A DNA stretch of 64,000 nucleotides. Source: Maribacter sp. MMG018. Its GTDB lineage: Bacteria > Bacteroidota > Bacteroidia > Flavobacteriales > Flavobacteriaceae. Position numbers and translations under genes: made by a program. Shown in pieces: positions 1-9,425 of this stretch; position 1 is the stretch's first letter, and every line of letters begins with the position of its first letter. Where the stretch lies: NCBI RefSeq assembly GCF_018100785.1, contig NZ_JAGJEC010000001.1, positions 806,001 through 870,000 of the forward strand, read 5' to 3'. The notes under the pieces were generated by a model, which was not told the origin of the DNA, did not search any database, and saw only the letters and a program-made list of their open reading frames with translations.

Positions 1-512
1 ATTTTCAGTTTTGAAAGATCATCACCGGGTTTTATATGTACAATATCCGCTGTGATTCCCGTCTTTGGGGTTGAAGCCGAGTTTAGATAGGTCATGTTGC
101 GATTACTGCTAGAAACAAGCAAGGGTGTATTGTCGCCAACAATTTGCAATGAGGCCGAAACAGGTTCCCAAGTGGGTTTTTCCATGGGGCGTTTTTCAAT
201 ACGATAGGTTAACCTGTCTGTAGGGGAGGCTTTTGTTTCTAGAACATAACCGGCATTTTCCAACGCGTCGGCTATCCAATACACACTGTTGTTAAAACCT
301 GTGTTTCCCGGAACGCGCCAATATTGGGCAACATACTCGGTGGTTTTATAGGCAATGTCGCCACTAAATTGTGGCCGAACCAAATTAAAGTACGTATCAC
401 TTGTTTTTTCCGGTTTTTGGGCGAAAGAAACAATAAGCCCCAATAAAAAAAACGGCAAAAGAATTATCGCTCTTTTGCCGTTGTTCGTTTTGTTAATCGT
501 TATTTTTCCCAT
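1..512 (-). CDS. Secreted protein, probable M28-type peptidase (partial, N-terminal part only)
   Basis: The gene enters from beyond the left edge and its first 170 codons are visible, starting at the ATG read from 512 to 510. The product begins with a basic N-terminus and a hydrophobic signal peptide ending near SFAQ, so it should be exported. The following region (VYWIADALENAGY, then a stretch resembling the part before a PA domain) is the kind of N-terminus found in secreted M28 aminopeptidases, and the gene just upstream is an M28 peptidase, so a tandem peptidase pair is my inference. The start codon lies inside the last codons of the upstream gene (13-bp overlap), which suggests translational coupling. 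No catalytic residues lie within the window, so the peptidase call is tentative. Confidence 0.6.
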   Translation of the reverse strand, partial: MGKITINKTNNGKRAIILLPFFLLGLIVSFAQKPEKTSDTYFNLVRPQFSGDIAYKTTEYVAQYWRVPGNTGFNNSVYWIADALENAGYVLETKASPTDRLTYRIEKRPMEKPTWEPVSASLQIVGDNTPLLVSSSNRNMTYLNSASTPKTGITADIVHIKPGDDLSKLK

Positions 513-1951
513 TTCCAGTCGCCTCCGATAATCAATTTTTCCTTCAAGTTGTTTTTGATCATAAAATTTTTGGTCGTTTCACTGTCCATTTTGGTAGCGG
601 GCAATGTATCCGCATTGGCCAGGGCATATACCATCATAGTGCCAAACCTTGCGGTATTGGTCATATGGTCTTTGTTCACTAGATCAAAATCATCACAATC
701 GGAATGGTAACATCCGTAAATAGAACGGTCTAAATTACTATGTACTGACAAAATGGGAACACCTTCTAACATAAACGGTTGGTGGTCGCTATGCAAACCA
801 GATCGGTTCGAAAATTTGTTTTGGTAAATAGAGTCTTGTTGTTGAATGGCAGCCCCCAGATCTTTAAAAAACTGTTCGTTTTCGAGCTGTCCTCCTGCAT
901 TCATGCCTATTGGGTTACCGGACATGTCCAGGTTCATCATATATTTTATATTGTCGATAGTGTTGTTGGCAACAGCTTGCCGTACCATATGCTTAGATCC
1001 CAATAAGCCTTGTTCCTCTCCCATGAACATGACAAACTTTACCGTTCTTTTAGGGTGCAGGTTATTTGCTTTAAAAGCCCTTGCAATATCTAATATGGCA
1101 AAGGATCCGATGCCGTTGTCGATAGCTCCGGTAGCAAGGTCCCAAGAATCCAAATGTCCTCCCAATATTATTTCTTCCTGTGGAATTTCACTTCCGGGTA
1201 ATGTTGCGATTACGTTTCTTGCCTTGATCATATCACTTTTGTTGGTCATATGGATATCTGCCTTCGCTTTGCCTTCTTTTAAGGTTTCTTTTAACGCCAT
1301 ACCGTCTTCTTTGCCGATACAAACTGCTGGTATAGGAATCAATTCACCTGTAACGGAGGCCGTTCCCGTCAATAATACACCATTGTCCACTTGGTTGATG
1401 ATGATGATACCAATGGCTCCGTGTTCTATGGCAAGGGCCGTTTTTTCACTTCGGTGAAGATTGGAGAGTCCTTTCGGGCTGTCGGGTAATATACTTATAT
1501 ACACCAAAGCGATTTTTCCTTTGACAGCATCTGGATTAGCGGCATAATCGGCTTCTAGGCCATTGCCCATATCTACGATTTCACCGGAAACATCGGCCTT
1601 TATGGGAGAATGCCCCAAGGTTACGACTTTTACGTCCGTATCATTGATTTTTAATGAAACCTCGCCCCGTGACCAAGCTTCTACTTCAAAAGTTTGGTAG
1701 GCGACATCTTCAAATCCGTATTCTTTAAACTTGTTATAGGTGTATTCTTCCGCTTTTGCCCCGTTTTCAGAACCGGTAAGACGGTGGCCAATAGTTTCCG
1801 TCGCTTCTTTTAATGTGCTATAGCCTTTTGCGTTTTGTTTTATTTCAGAGTCGATACGAGCAAATAATTCTGCTTGGGTCTCTTCTTTTTTTGTTTCCGA
1901 ACATCCTATTAGAAACAGAGAGGAAAGAAATAGTAAACTTAGTTTTTTCAT
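500..1951 (-). CDS. M28 family zinc peptidase lipoprotein with PA domain (carboxypeptidase Q-like)
   Basis: A 483-residue exported zinc exopeptidase. The N-terminus is a lipoprotein signal with lipobox LIGC (Cys17), so it is likely membrane-anchored outside the cytoplasm. A protease-associated (PA) insert lies at about residues 120-240. The M28 metal site is complete: GGHLDSWD (His266, Asp268), Asp278 in GAIDNG, the GEE pair (Glu312-Glu313), Asp342 in NLDMSG and a C-terminal His416 in YHSDCDD. This arrangement matches the plasma glutamate carboxypeptidase (CPQ) branch of M28 and predicts removal of residues from peptides or dipeptides. Its 3' end overlaps the start of the next gene by 13 bp, so the two form an operon. 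Confidence 0.9.
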   Translation of the reverse strand: MKKLSLLFLSSLFLIGCSETKKEETQAELFARIDSEIKQNAKGYSTLKEATETIGHRLTGSENGAKAEEYTYNKFKEYGFEDVAYQTFEVEAWSRGEVSLKINDTDVKVVTLGHSPIKADVSGEIVDMGNGLEADYAANPDAVKGKIALVYISILPDSPKGLSNLHRSEKTALAIEHGAIGIIIINQVDNGVLLTGTASVTGELIPIPAVCIGKEDGMALKETLKEGKAKADIHMTNKSDMIKARNVIATLPGSEIPQEEIILGGHLDSWDLATGAIDNGIGSFAILDIARAFKANNLHPKRTVKFVMFMGEEQGLLGSKHMVRQAVANNTIDNIKYMMNLDMSGNPIGMNAGGQLENEQFFKDLGAAIQQQDSIYQNKFSNRSGLHSDHQPFMLEGVPILSVHSNLDRSIYGCYHSDCDDFDLVNKDHMTNTARFGTMMVYALANADTLPATKMDSETTKNFMIKNNLKEKLIIGGDWKWEK

Positions 1952-2126
1952 ATTGTCTGATTAATTATTAATTGAGGTTTGGTTTTGTTTTTATTGACGC
2001 TTTCACAAGATAAGAAATTGAAAGCAGAGGAGGTAATTTCAATATCACATTGATCCTACAAATATCATGTTGTTTTTCTGCTTAAACTATATGGAATCCG
2101 TAATTTTATGGTCAAATTGTAAACTT

Positions 2127-3419
2127 ATGAAGTACGAACAGATACCGAACTCACTTTTTATAAAAAACCGCCAAAAATTTATGGCCCGTATGAAGCCAAA
2201 AAGTATTGCGGTTTTCAATTCTAACGATATTTATCCAATAAGTGCCGATAGTACGTTGCCTTTTGAGCAGCATAGGGATATTTTTTACCTTTCGGGCGCC
2301 GATCAAGAAGAAACTATATTATTGTTGTTTCCGGATGCGATGGATAAAAAGCACCGCGAAATTTTATTCGTGCGCGAAACAAACGAGCATATCGCAATTT
2401 GGGAAGGCGAAAAGCTGACCAAAGAAAAAGCGACCGAGATTTCAGGAATTGAGACGGTTTATTGGCTGCAAGATTTTGATAAGGTCTTCTTTGATTTAAT
2501 GACCGAGGCCGAAACAATTTATTTCAACACCAATGAGCATTACAGGCAAGCGGTAGAGACGCAGACCCGAGAGGATCGCTTTATTCAAAAATGTAAACAA
2601 GAATACCCCGCACACCAAGTAGCAAAAAGCAATCCTATCCTTCAAGAGATACGTGGGGTAAAAGAACCCGAAGAGCTAGCGCTTATGCAAACGGCCTGCA
2701 ATATTACCGAAAAAGGGTTTCGTAGGTTGTTAGGTTTTGTAAAACCCGGGGTTTGGGAATACGAAATAGAAGCAGAGTTGTTACATGAATTTGTACGCAA
2801 TCGATCAAAGGGGTTCGCTTATCCACCTATTATAGCATCGGGCAACAATGCCAATGTATTGCATTATCTAGAGAACAACAAACCATGTAAAGACGGTGAA
2901 CTGATCTTAATGGATGTTGCCGCGGAGTATGCCAATTATTCTAGCGACCTTACCCGTACCATTCCTGTAAACGGAAAGTTTACCAAACGACAAAAAGAGG
3001 TCTATAATGCGGTTTTACGCGTTAAGAACGAGGCGACGAAAATGTTGGTGCCCGGCACCATTTGGGCAGAGTACCATAAAGAATGTGGTAAATTGATGAC
3101 ATCCGAATTGTTAGGGCTGGGACTATTGGATAAGGCAGATGTGCAAAATGAAAATCCGGATTGGCCTGCCTATAAAAAGTATTTTATGCACGGTACCAGT
3201 CATCATATCGGGTTAAACACCCATGATTATGGAGAGTTAAAGACGCCCATGAAAGCGAATATGGTCTTTACCGTTGAACCGGGTATTTACATTCCTGATG
3301 AAAATATGGGAATTCGTTTAGAGGACGACGTGGTTATACAAGAACAGGGAGAACCTTTTAACCTAATGAAGAATATTCCGATCGAGGTAGAGGAAATAGA
3401 AGATTTGATGAACCAATAA
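2127..3419 (+). CDS. Xaa-Pro aminopeptidase (M24B family aminopeptidase P)
   Basis: A cytoplasmic dimetal aminopeptidase that releases an N-terminal residue preceding proline. The first 170 residues form the AMP_N (creatinase-like) domain and the rest is the pita-bread M24 fold. The metal ligands are all visible: Asp263 (LMDVAAEY), Asp274 (SSDLTRT), His359 (HGTSHHIGL), Glu384 (VEPG) and Glu399 (RLEDD). I start it at the ATG at 2127 (MKYEQIP), giving 430 residues; the reading frame is open upstream to 2067, but the extra 20 residues are hydrophobic, Cys-rich and unlike the family. No strong Shine-Dalgarno is present, as is usual in Bacteroidota. It is divergent from the M28 gene and followed closely by the exonuclease III gene. 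Confidence 0.92.
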   Translation: MKYEQIPNSLFIKNRQKFMARMKPKSIAVFNSNDIYPISADSTLPFEQHRDIFYLSGADQEETILLLFPDAMDKKHREILFVRETNEHIAIWEGEKLTKEKATEISGIETVYWLQDFDKVFFDLMTEAETIYFNTNEHYRQAVETQTREDRFIQKCKQEYPAHQVAKSNPILQEIRGVKEPEELALMQTACNITEKGFRRLLGFVKPGVWEYEIEAELLHEFVRNRSKGFAYPPIIASGNNANVLHYLENNKPCKDGELILMDVAAEYANYSSDLTRTIPVNGKFTKRQKEVYNAVLRVKNEATKMLVPGTIWAEYHKECGKLMTSELLGLGLLDKADVQNENPDWPAYKKYFMHGTSHHIGLNTHDYGELKTPMKANMVFTVEPGIYIPDENMGIRLEDDVVIQEQGEPFNLMKNIPIEVEEIEDLMNQ

Positions 3420-3428
3420 TCTCTTATT

Positions 3429-4199
3429 ATGAAATTAGTATCATGGAATGTTAACGGGATAAGGGCCTCGGTAAAAAAGGGGTTCGCAGAGGTCGTTTCT
3501 GATTTTGGTGCCGATGTTTTTTGTGTTCAAGAAACCAAGGCCCAAGATGATCAAGTAAAAGAGGCGTTGTCGGAAATCTCCGATTACGAACTGTTTTGTA
3601 ACAGTGCCGAAAAAAAAGGGTATTCCGGAACGGCTATTCTTTCTAAAGAAAAGCCGTTGTCATTTACTGTAGATATGGGAAAAGAGGAACACGATGCAGA
3701 GGGGCGCATTACCCATGCAGAGTACCCAGATTTCCATTTGGTAAATGTGTATGTGCCAAATAGCGGTAGTGGATTAAAGCGATTGGATTACCGAGCGGTT
3801 TGGGACAAAGACTTTACCGCTTATCTTAAAGAATTGTCACAGAGCAAACCGTTGATTATAACGGGTGATTTTAATGTCGCCCATACCGAAAACGATTTGG
3901 CCAACCCTAAATCCAACTACAACAAAACCTCGGGCTTTACACAGGTAGAAATAGATGGTTTCGATGCCTTGTTAAAAGAACTGGGCTTAGTGGACAGTTT
4001 TAGGGCCTTGCACCCGACCACTTTTGATAAATATACTTTTTGGAGTATGCGCGGAGGTGCCCGAGGGCGTAACGTAGGGTGGCGTATCGATTATTTTTTG
4101 GTCAGTGAGGCTATTTGGCCCAAGGTAAAGTCCGCTCAAATACATGATCAGGTAATGGGCAGCGACCATTGTCCCATCAGTCTTGAAATAACGTTTTAA
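3429..4199 (+). CDS. xth: Exodeoxyribonuclease III (AP endonuclease)
   Basis: A 256-residue base-excision-repair enzyme of the exonuclease-endonuclease-phosphatase fold. It cleaves abasic sites and removes 3' blocking groups. The family motifs are intact: LVSWNVNGIR at the start (Asn7), VQETK (Glu35), TGDFNVAH (Asp147, Asn149), GWRIDYFLVS and the final GSDHCPI (Asp246-His247). Length fits bacterial ExoIII. It starts 9 bp after the Xaa-Pro aminopeptidase stop and is followed after 3 bp by a small membrane-protein gene, so these are probably cotranscribed. Confidence 0.95.
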   Translation: MKLVSWNVNGIRASVKKGFAEVVSDFGADVFCVQETKAQDDQVKEALSEISDYELFCNSAEKKGYSGTAILSKEKPLSFTVDMGKEEHDAEGRITHAEYPDFHLVNVYVPNSGSGLKRLDYRAVWDKDFTAYLKELSQSKPLIITGDFNVAHTENDLANPKSNYNKTSGFTQVEIDGFDALLKELGLVDSFRALHPTTFDKYTFWSMRGGARGRNVGWRIDYFLVSEAIWPKVKSAQIHDQVMGSDHCPISLEITF

Positions 4200-4202
4200 G
4201 GT

Positions 4203-4376
4203 ATGCGTATGTTTTTATTGTTGCAAGATGTGGCCGATATAGAAAAGAAGATGGAAGCGGCTCCTGATAGCGCCTATGAAATAGGGGTGGTCATCGGCAC
4301 CTATCTTCCATTGGTAGTCTTGGTCTTGGTAGCCTATGCTTTTTACTATTATTCAAAAAAGCGTACCCAAGACTAA
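4203..4376 (+). CDS. Small single-pass membrane protein (57 aa), function unknown
   Basis: A 57-codon open frame begins with ATG three bases after the xth stop. The product has a short acidic N-terminal stretch, one clear membrane segment (about residues 27-50, IGVVIGTYLPLVVLVLV then FYYY) and a basic tail KKRTQD. The tight spacing, the ordered hydrophobic-then-basic layout and the absence of any other gene here support a real small protein. I do not recognise a family, and nothing in it suggests a catalytic function. Confidence 0.6.
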   Translation: MRMFLLLQDVADIEKKMEAAPDSAYEIGVVIGTYLPLVVLVLVAYAFYYYSKKRTQD

Positions 4377-4412
4377 TGTTGGGGCACCTGATTAATGTTT
4401 ATAAGTAAGGGG

Positions 4413-5693
4413 TTAGGGTAGGGAGTTTTTGTGTGTTTTAAATAAGAGGTTGAAAATAATAAACACCGCCAAAGCCGGAAGCAACCACCCTAAACTGTAT
4501 TGTTGTAGCGGGATCCAAGAAAATATTTTTGTTGTAGTGGCGCCTATACTATCTAAAAAATCGGGAATACTAAAAATTATGGTAGTGATGGTGACCGCTT
4601 TGAATACTCTAGATGAAACATACTGGTTCGGGGCTATGTTCAATAGAATTAGAATTATGGTAATAGGATAAATGAACATAAGTACGGGCAATGCTACCGT
4701 TATAATATAGCCAACATTGAATTGGCCCATGATTACCCCGAGGACGCAGCCAATAATGGCTGTGATCAAATAAGCAAGCTTAGAATCGTTAAAGCGCGAC
4801 CTAATAAAATCGGAGGTTCCTGTTACGATACCCACAGCCGTTGTGAAACAGGCAAGCGACACAAGAACGCTTAAAAATAGATTTCCTACGTTACCGAGGG
4901 CCATGGTAGCCATACCCGATAAAAGAGATGTTCTTGAAATGGAAGCTTCAAAGAAATCATGCACCAAAGAACCAGAAAGTATCAGTCCCATATAAATTAA
5001 GAAAAGGGCAAGGCCGGCAAGCCATCCGGCCGTTCTAATGAGCTTTCTTTTAAAAATATAAGATTCTTCTTTATGTTTTATATTGATGGATACGATGATG
5101 ACCCCACCAACAACGACCGCTCCAATAGCATCAAATGTTTGGTATCCTTCTAAAAGGCCATCGGTAAAAGGATTAGTGAATTCGGTGCTGGGAAAACTAA
5201 AATGGACCGTAAAGGTAATAATGCCTATCAAAACAATTAAAATAAGTATTATACCGGGCGTCAATAGTTTTCCGATGAGGTTCAAAATTTTAGACCGGTT
5301 CATTACAAAAATGAAGACCAATAGAAAATAAACAATACTGGTTACCCACGAAGGAATGTCAAAATAGGGGGCAATAGCCATTTCATGGGTTACCGACGCC
5401 GTTCTGGGCGATGGTAAACTGATTGATATAGCGTATATGATGACGGCGTAGACCAAGCCAAACGAAGAAGATACTTTTTTGCCAAAGTCAAAGATGGTCC
5501 CCTGTAATTTTGCATGGGCCATAATACCCAAAATAGGAATCAAGACTGCCGAGATGCAAAATCCGATGGTTACCAACCACCAAAATTCTCCAGATTTAAA
5601 GCCTAATTGTGGAGGCAAGATTAAATTTCCCGCTCCAAAAAATAGAGAAAATAGGGCAAAAGCCGTTACCAGTGTTTCTTTGGTATTGCTCAT
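4413..5693 (-). CDS. brnQ: Branched-chain amino acid transport system II carrier protein
   Basis: A 426-residue polytopic inner-membrane protein of the BrnQ/LivII family, which imports Leu, Ile and Val driven by the sodium or proton gradient. The family signature is at the N-terminus (ALFSLFFGAGNLILPP), and about twelve hydrophobic segments run through the protein with SLPSPRTASVTHE in the early part. Length fits the family. It converges on the xth operon with no obvious terminator hairpin in the short gap between them. Confidence 0.93.
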   Translation of the reverse strand: MSNTKETLVTAFALFSLFFGAGNLILPPQLGFKSGEFWWLVTIGFCISAVLIPILGIMAHAKLQGTIFDFGKKVSSSFGLVYAVIIYAISISLPSPRTASVTHEMAIAPYFDIPSWVTSIVYFLLVFIFVMNRSKILNLIGKLLTPGIILILIVLIGIITFTVHFSFPSTEFTNPFTDGLLEGYQTFDAIGAVVVGGVIIVSINIKHKEESYIFKRKLIRTAGWLAGLALFLIYMGLILSGSLVHDFFEASISRTSLLSGMATMALGNVGNLFLSVLVSLACFTTAVGIVTGTSDFIRSRFNDSKLAYLITAIIGCVLGVIMGQFNVGYIITVALPVLMFIYPITIILILLNIAPNQYVSSRVFKAVTITTIIFSIPDFLDSIGATTTKIFSWIPLQQYSLGWLLPALAVFIIFNLLFKTHKNSLP

Positions 5694-5952
5694 GGGTTTA
5701 ATTATGGCCGAAAGATAGATTAAAATGCTGAAAATGTGTTTCTAAAAAATGAAACCTATAAAAATGAAAAGTTGACCACAAGAATGGATCACATCACAAC
5801 AAATTATAGTTCAGCTGATTAAAAAAATATAATTTAACATAGAATTTAAAAACTCGTCGTTGTGTTGTAACGGCATTATATCAATAAATTAATAATTAGG
5901 CATTTAATCATTTCCCAAATTAGACCAAATGCGACTTTAAAAAACCTACAGT

Positions 5953-6165
5953 ATGAAAAAACTATTCTGTAACATTTTCGGCCACCACTACGCAGTTTCA
6001 AAAAAAGTAACTTCTCACATTAAGGAGTATAAGTGTATTCATTGCAACAAGCAAGTTACTACAGATGTGACCGGAAACCTGTCTATTCTTACTCCAGAAC
6101 TTCAAGATATCAATAAGACCTTGGAGCGTATTTATCAAAATAGGCATAACCACCAAGTAGCATAA
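5953..6165 (+). CDS. Small Cys/His-containing protein (70 aa), function unknown
   Basis: A 70-residue protein beginning MKKLFCNIFGHHYAVSKK. Cys6 and the GHH at residues 10-12, followed by a CIHC pair near residue 33, could form a small zinc-binding knuckle; this resembles the short DUF1660-type and related proteins, but the match is only by eye. The C-terminal half (LTPELQDINKTLERIYQNR) is likely helical. It is a monocistronic gene behind a 259-bp AT-rich upstream region and converges on thiL. Function cannot be inferred. Confidence 0.7.
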   Translation: MKKLFCNIFGHHYAVSKKVTSHIKEYKCIHCNKQVTTDVTGNLSILTPELQDINKTLERIYQNRHNHQVA

Positions 6166-6186
6166 GCCTAACTGACAAAAAAATAT

Positions 6187-6217
6187 TTGTTTCGGTCATA
6201 GATCTGACCCGAAACAA
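6187..6217 (-). terminator. Hairpin, probable thiL terminator
   Basis: The inverted repeat TTGTTTCGGTCA / TGACCCGAAACAA (one-base bulge, six-base loop) lies between the two convergent genes. Read on the minus strand it is followed by a T-rich run, so it fits a rho-independent terminator for thiL, about 100 bp past its stop. Confidence 0.55.
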
Positions 6218-6321
6218 CAAATGCATTCCTGGAAATTTAGTAAGCACCTTTCTTCTTAACTGTCGTATGCCCCACAACGGATAAGATTTGGATCGCCCTA
6301 TGTTTTCAGGATTTTTTTATG

Positions 6322-7371
6322 CTAAGATCCTTGAAAGGAATTCCAGCCTTGTGCCGTTAGCGGAATTAATGTCTCGGCACGGGTCACCAAATTCGCCCCG
6401 CCTTCCGCATCGGTCATATGCCCTATTACCGTTAGATTCGGATTGCCCTTTATTTTTGGAAAGTCGGCCTGATCAATGGTAAGCAATAGTTCGTAATCTT
6501 CCCCTCCGCTCAAGGCCACCGTTGTACTGTCCATTTTAAACTCTTCGCAACTGTTAATTACGGTAGGGTCTAATGGAATTTTGTTTTCATACAAATGGCA
6601 ACCCACCTTGCTATTTTTGCACAGGTGTAAAATTTCGGAAGACAGACCATCGCTAATATCTATCATAGAAGTTGGTTTTACCTCTAGTTTGCGCAGTAAC
6701 TCAACCATGTCCTTTCTGGCTTCAGGTTTTAGTTGACGTTCCACTATATAAGTATAGGGTTCCAAATCTGGTTGGTTGTTGGGGTTTACCTTAAAAACCT
6801 CTTTTTCCCTTTCTAGTACTTGAAGTCCCATATAAGCCCCTCCCAAATCGCCGGTTACCACCAAAAGATCATTGGGTTTGGCTCCGGATCTGTAGGTAAT
6901 ATCTTTTTCTTCGGCCTCGCCAAGTGCGGTAACACTTATGAGCATGCCCTTGTTCGAAGAAGTGGTGTCGCCACCGATCATATCCACATTATAGGTTTTG
7001 CATGCCAATGCAATTCCGGCATATAGTTCTTCAATGGCCTCTAATGGAAACCGGTTGGATACGGCAATGGATACGGTAATCTGTGTAGCCTTGGCATTCA
7101 TGGCATATATATCTGAAATATTGACCATAACTGCCTTGTAACCTAAATGTTTTAGGGGCATGTAGCTTAAGTCGAAGTGAATGCCCTCGATCAACAGGTC
7201 TGTGGAAACAACCGTTTTTTTGTTCTTAAAATCCAACACGGCGGCATCGTCACCTACACCCTTAAGGGTAGATTTGTGATTATTTTCGAAATATTTGGTC
7301 AAATGATCGATAAGACCAAATTCGCCTAATTTTTCTAATGAAGTTTTTTCGTTATTCTTGTCCTCTAGCAT
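6322..7371 (-). CDS. thiL: Thiamine-phosphate kinase
   Basis: A 349-residue kinase that phosphorylates thiamine monophosphate to the active cofactor thiamine diphosphate. Family features: the N-terminal LGEFGLIDHL, the GDDAAVLD metal and nucleotide loop around residues 41-48, VSTDLLIEGIHFD, GGDTTSS, GDLGGAYMGL, DISDGL and the C-terminal ALSGGEDYELL. No ThiD or ThiE gene is adjacent. A perfect TACTTTTG -7 box lies only a few bases before the ATG, so the transcript may begin at or next to the start codon. Confidence 0.95.
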   Translation of the reverse strand: MLEDKNNEKTSLEKLGEFGLIDHLTKYFENNHKSTLKGVGDDAAVLDFKNKKTVVSTDLLIEGIHFDLSYMPLKHLGYKAVMVNISDIYAMNAKATQITVSIAVSNRFPLEAIEELYAGIALACKTYNVDMIGGDTTSSNKGMLISVTALGEAEEKDITYRSGAKPNDLLVVTGDLGGAYMGLQVLEREKEVFKVNPNNQPDLEPYTYIVERQLKPEARKDMVELLRKLEVKPTSMIDISDGLSSEILHLCKNSKVGCHLYENKIPLDPTVINSCEEFKMDSTTVALSGGEDYELLLTIDQADFPKIKGNPNLTVIGHMTDAEGGANLVTRAETLIPLTAQGWNSFQGS

Positions 7372-7375
7372 GATG

Positions 7376-7383
7376 CAAAAGTA
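7376..7383 (-). promoter_or_regulatory. Promoter -7 box of thiL
   Basis: The minus strand reads TACTTTTG, an exact match to the Bacteroidota consensus TAnnTTTG, ending about 5 bases before the thiL ATG. Transcription would begin almost at the start codon. No convincing TTG -33 element was found. Confidence 0.55.
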
Positions 7384-7498
7384 AACAGGATATTTATATC
7401 GAGTATTCTATTGGAGAGATAATTTTTATATAGATAGCCTCTATTGTATTATACGTTATAATAATGTTAGGATATGCAATAAAAACGTACTAATAAAG

Positions 7499-7506
7499 TA
7501 TATTTG
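7499..7506 (+). promoter_or_regulatory. Promoter -7 box of the suf operon
   Basis: TATATTTG matches TAnnTTTG exactly and lies 30 bp before the first ATG of the suf operon, giving a short leader. The -33 position has no good TTG. The assignment rests on consensus and position only. Confidence 0.55.
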
Positions 7507-7536
7507 TAAATTATTTATAATTAATCCATTTAAGAG

Positions 7537-7866
7537 ATGATTCAAGTATCGGAAACGGCAAAAAAGAAAGTAATCGACCTTATGACAGAGGAAGGTTATA
7601 ACGCTGCCAAGGATTATGTTCGGGTGGGTGTTAAAAGTGGTGGCTGTAGTGGCTTATCCTACGAGTTGAAGTTTGATAACAAAATGAATGAAACCGATAA
7701 GGTTTTTGAAGATAATGATATCCGCATTATTGTGGACAAAAAGAGTTTTTTATATTTAGTGGGTACCGTTCTGGAATATTCTGGGGGGTTAAACGGAAAA
7801 GGCTTTGTCTTCAATAATCCGAACGCACAACGTACTTGCGGTTGCGGAGAGAGTTTTTCACTATAA
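7537..7866 (+). CDS. A-type iron-sulfur carrier (IscA/SufA/HesB family)
   Basis: A 109-residue A-type carrier that accepts iron-sulfur clusters from the SUF scaffold and delivers them to apoproteins. The three conserved cysteines are present: Cys37 in SGGCSGLSY and Cys101 and Cys103 in the C-terminal CGCGESF. Size and motif spacing are typical. It is the first gene of the suf operon, 37 bp before sufB, a common flavobacterial arrangement, so it most likely plays the SufA role. Confidence 0.94.
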   Translation: MIQVSETAKKKVIDLMTEEGYNAAKDYVRVGVKSGGCSGLSYELKFDNKMNETDKVFEDNDIRIIVDKKSFLYLVGTVLEYSGGLNGKGFVFNNPNAQRTCGCGESFSL

Positions 7867-7903
7867 ATCGTGGCCGGTTTGCGGCCTACTTATTTGAGAG
7901 CAT

Positions 7904-9349
7904 ATGGCATATACTGAAGAGGAATTAAAAAAAGAACTGGAAACCAAAGAGTATGAATATGGTTTTTATACTGACATAGAATCGGATACTTTCCCCAATG
8001 GGCTGAACGAAGAAATCGTGGTTGCCATTTCAAAAAAGAAAGAGGAACCCGAGTGGATGACCCAATGGCGTTTAGAGGCCTTTAAGGCCTGGAAGGAAAT
8101 GGAGGAGCCGGAATGGGCCAATGTTCATTATAAAAAACCGGATTTTCAAGCTATATCATACTATTCGGCACCTAACAAAAAGCCTAAATACAATAGCTTA
8201 GACGAAGTAGATCCAGAATTGTTGGACACTTTTAAGAAGTTGGGCATCTCCATCGATGAACAAAAGAAATTGGCAGGTGTAGCGGTAGATATCGTAATGG
8301 ATTCTGTTTCGGTGGCCACTACCTTCAAGAAAACCTTGGCGGAAAAGGGTATTATTTTTTGTTCTATTTCGGAGGCCATTAAAGAGCATCCAGAATTGGT
8401 CAAAAAATATATAGGAACAGTAGTGCCACAAAAAGACAATTTTTATGCGGCCCTAAACTCCGCAGTTTTTTCAGATGGTAGTTTTTGTTATATACCCAAA
8501 GGTGTGCGTTGCCCTATGGAGCTGTCCACCTATTTTAGGATCAACCAAGCAGGTACCGGGCAGTTCGAAAGAACTTTGGTGATTGCAGACGAAGGTAGCT
8601 ATGTAAGTTATCTTGAAGGTTGTACCGCACCATCAAGGGACGAGAACCAATTACATGCCGCAGTAGTGGAATTAATAGCATTGGATGATGCCGAAATAAA
8701 ATATTCTACCGTTCAAAACTGGTTTCCAGGTGATAAGGAAGGAAAAGGCGGAGTGTTCAATTTTGTTACCAAAAGAGGACTTTGTGAGAAAAATGCCAAA
8801 ATTTCTTGGACACAGGTAGAAACAGGTTCGGCCGTAACATGGAAGTATCCTTCCTGTGTTTTAAAGGGAGATAATTCTATTGGTGAATTTTACTCCATTG
8901 CCGTTACCAATAACTATCAGCAGGCGGATACGGGTACAAAAATGATCCACTTAGGCAAGAATACGAAGAGTACCATCATTTCTAAAGGAATCTCGGCAGG
9001 TAAGTCACAGAACAGTTACCGAGGGTTGGTACAGGTGAACAGTCGTGCCGAAAATGCAAGAAACTTTTCGCAATGCGACTCTCTTTTAATGGGCAATGAA
9101 TGTGGTGCGCATACTTTTCCTTATATAGAGGCAAAGAATAAATCGGCTCAGATAGAACACGAGGCCACTACCAGTAAAATTGGCGAGGACCAAATTTTTT
9201 ATTGTAACCAAAGAGGAATAGAAACAGAAAAGGCCATTGCCTTGATAGTGAACGGATTTAGTAAAGAGGTATTGAACAAATTGCCGATGGAGTTTGCGGT
9301 AGAGGCGCAAAAGTTATTGGAAATAAGTTTGGAAGGCTCAGTAGGGTAA
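7904..9349 (+). CDS. sufB: Fe-S cluster assembly scaffold subunit SufB
   Basis: A 481-residue SufB, the scaffold on which clusters are built in the SufBC2D complex. Diagnostic segments include [49 protein letters not shown], the beta-helix core region with TKRGLCEKN and [17 protein letters not shown], and the C-terminal [17 protein letters not shown]. The cysteine in this last part and the Glu of VETGSA correspond to residues implicated in cluster building in E. coli SufB. Length is normal. Confidence 0.97.
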   Translation: MAYTEEELKKELETKEYEYGFYTDIESDTFPNGLNEEIVVAISKKKEEPEWMTQWRLEAFKAWKEMEEPEWANVHYKKPDFQAISYYSAPNKKPKYNSLDEVDPELLDTFKKLGISIDEQKKLAGVAVDIVMDSVSVATTFKKTLAEKGIIFCSISEAIKEHPELVKKYIGTVVPQKDNFYAALNSAVFSDGSFCYIPKGVRCPMELSTYFRINQAGTGQFERTLVIADEGSYVSYLEGCTAPSRDENQLHAAVVELIALDDAEIKYSTVQNWFPGDKEGKGGVFNFVTKRGLCEKNAKISWTQVETGSAVTWKYPSCVLKGDNSIGEFYSIAVTNNYQQADTGTKMIHLGKNTKSTIISKGISAGKSQNSYRGLVQVNSRAENARNFSQCDSLLMGNECGAHTFPYIEAKNKSAQIEHEATTSKIGEDQIFYCNQRGIETEKAIALIVNGFSKEVLNKLPMEFAVEAQKLLEISLEGSVG

Positions 9350-9425
9350 TCAACTTAAATGCATTCATTGGCAATTGTACATAGAATGTTTTTAAACGAT
9401 AACCATAGTTAAACGTGTACCGGAT

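Noticed and set aside
846-1457. A long plus-strand frame antisense to the M28 peptidase
   Set aside because: The minus-strand protein has complete M28 zinc ligands; the antisense frame is a shadow of its codon bias.
7374-7536. Possible riboswitch (TPP) between thiL and the suf operon
   Set aside because: The gap is short, AT-rich and explained by two divergent promoter boxes; no TPP-aptamer-like conserved segments are visible.
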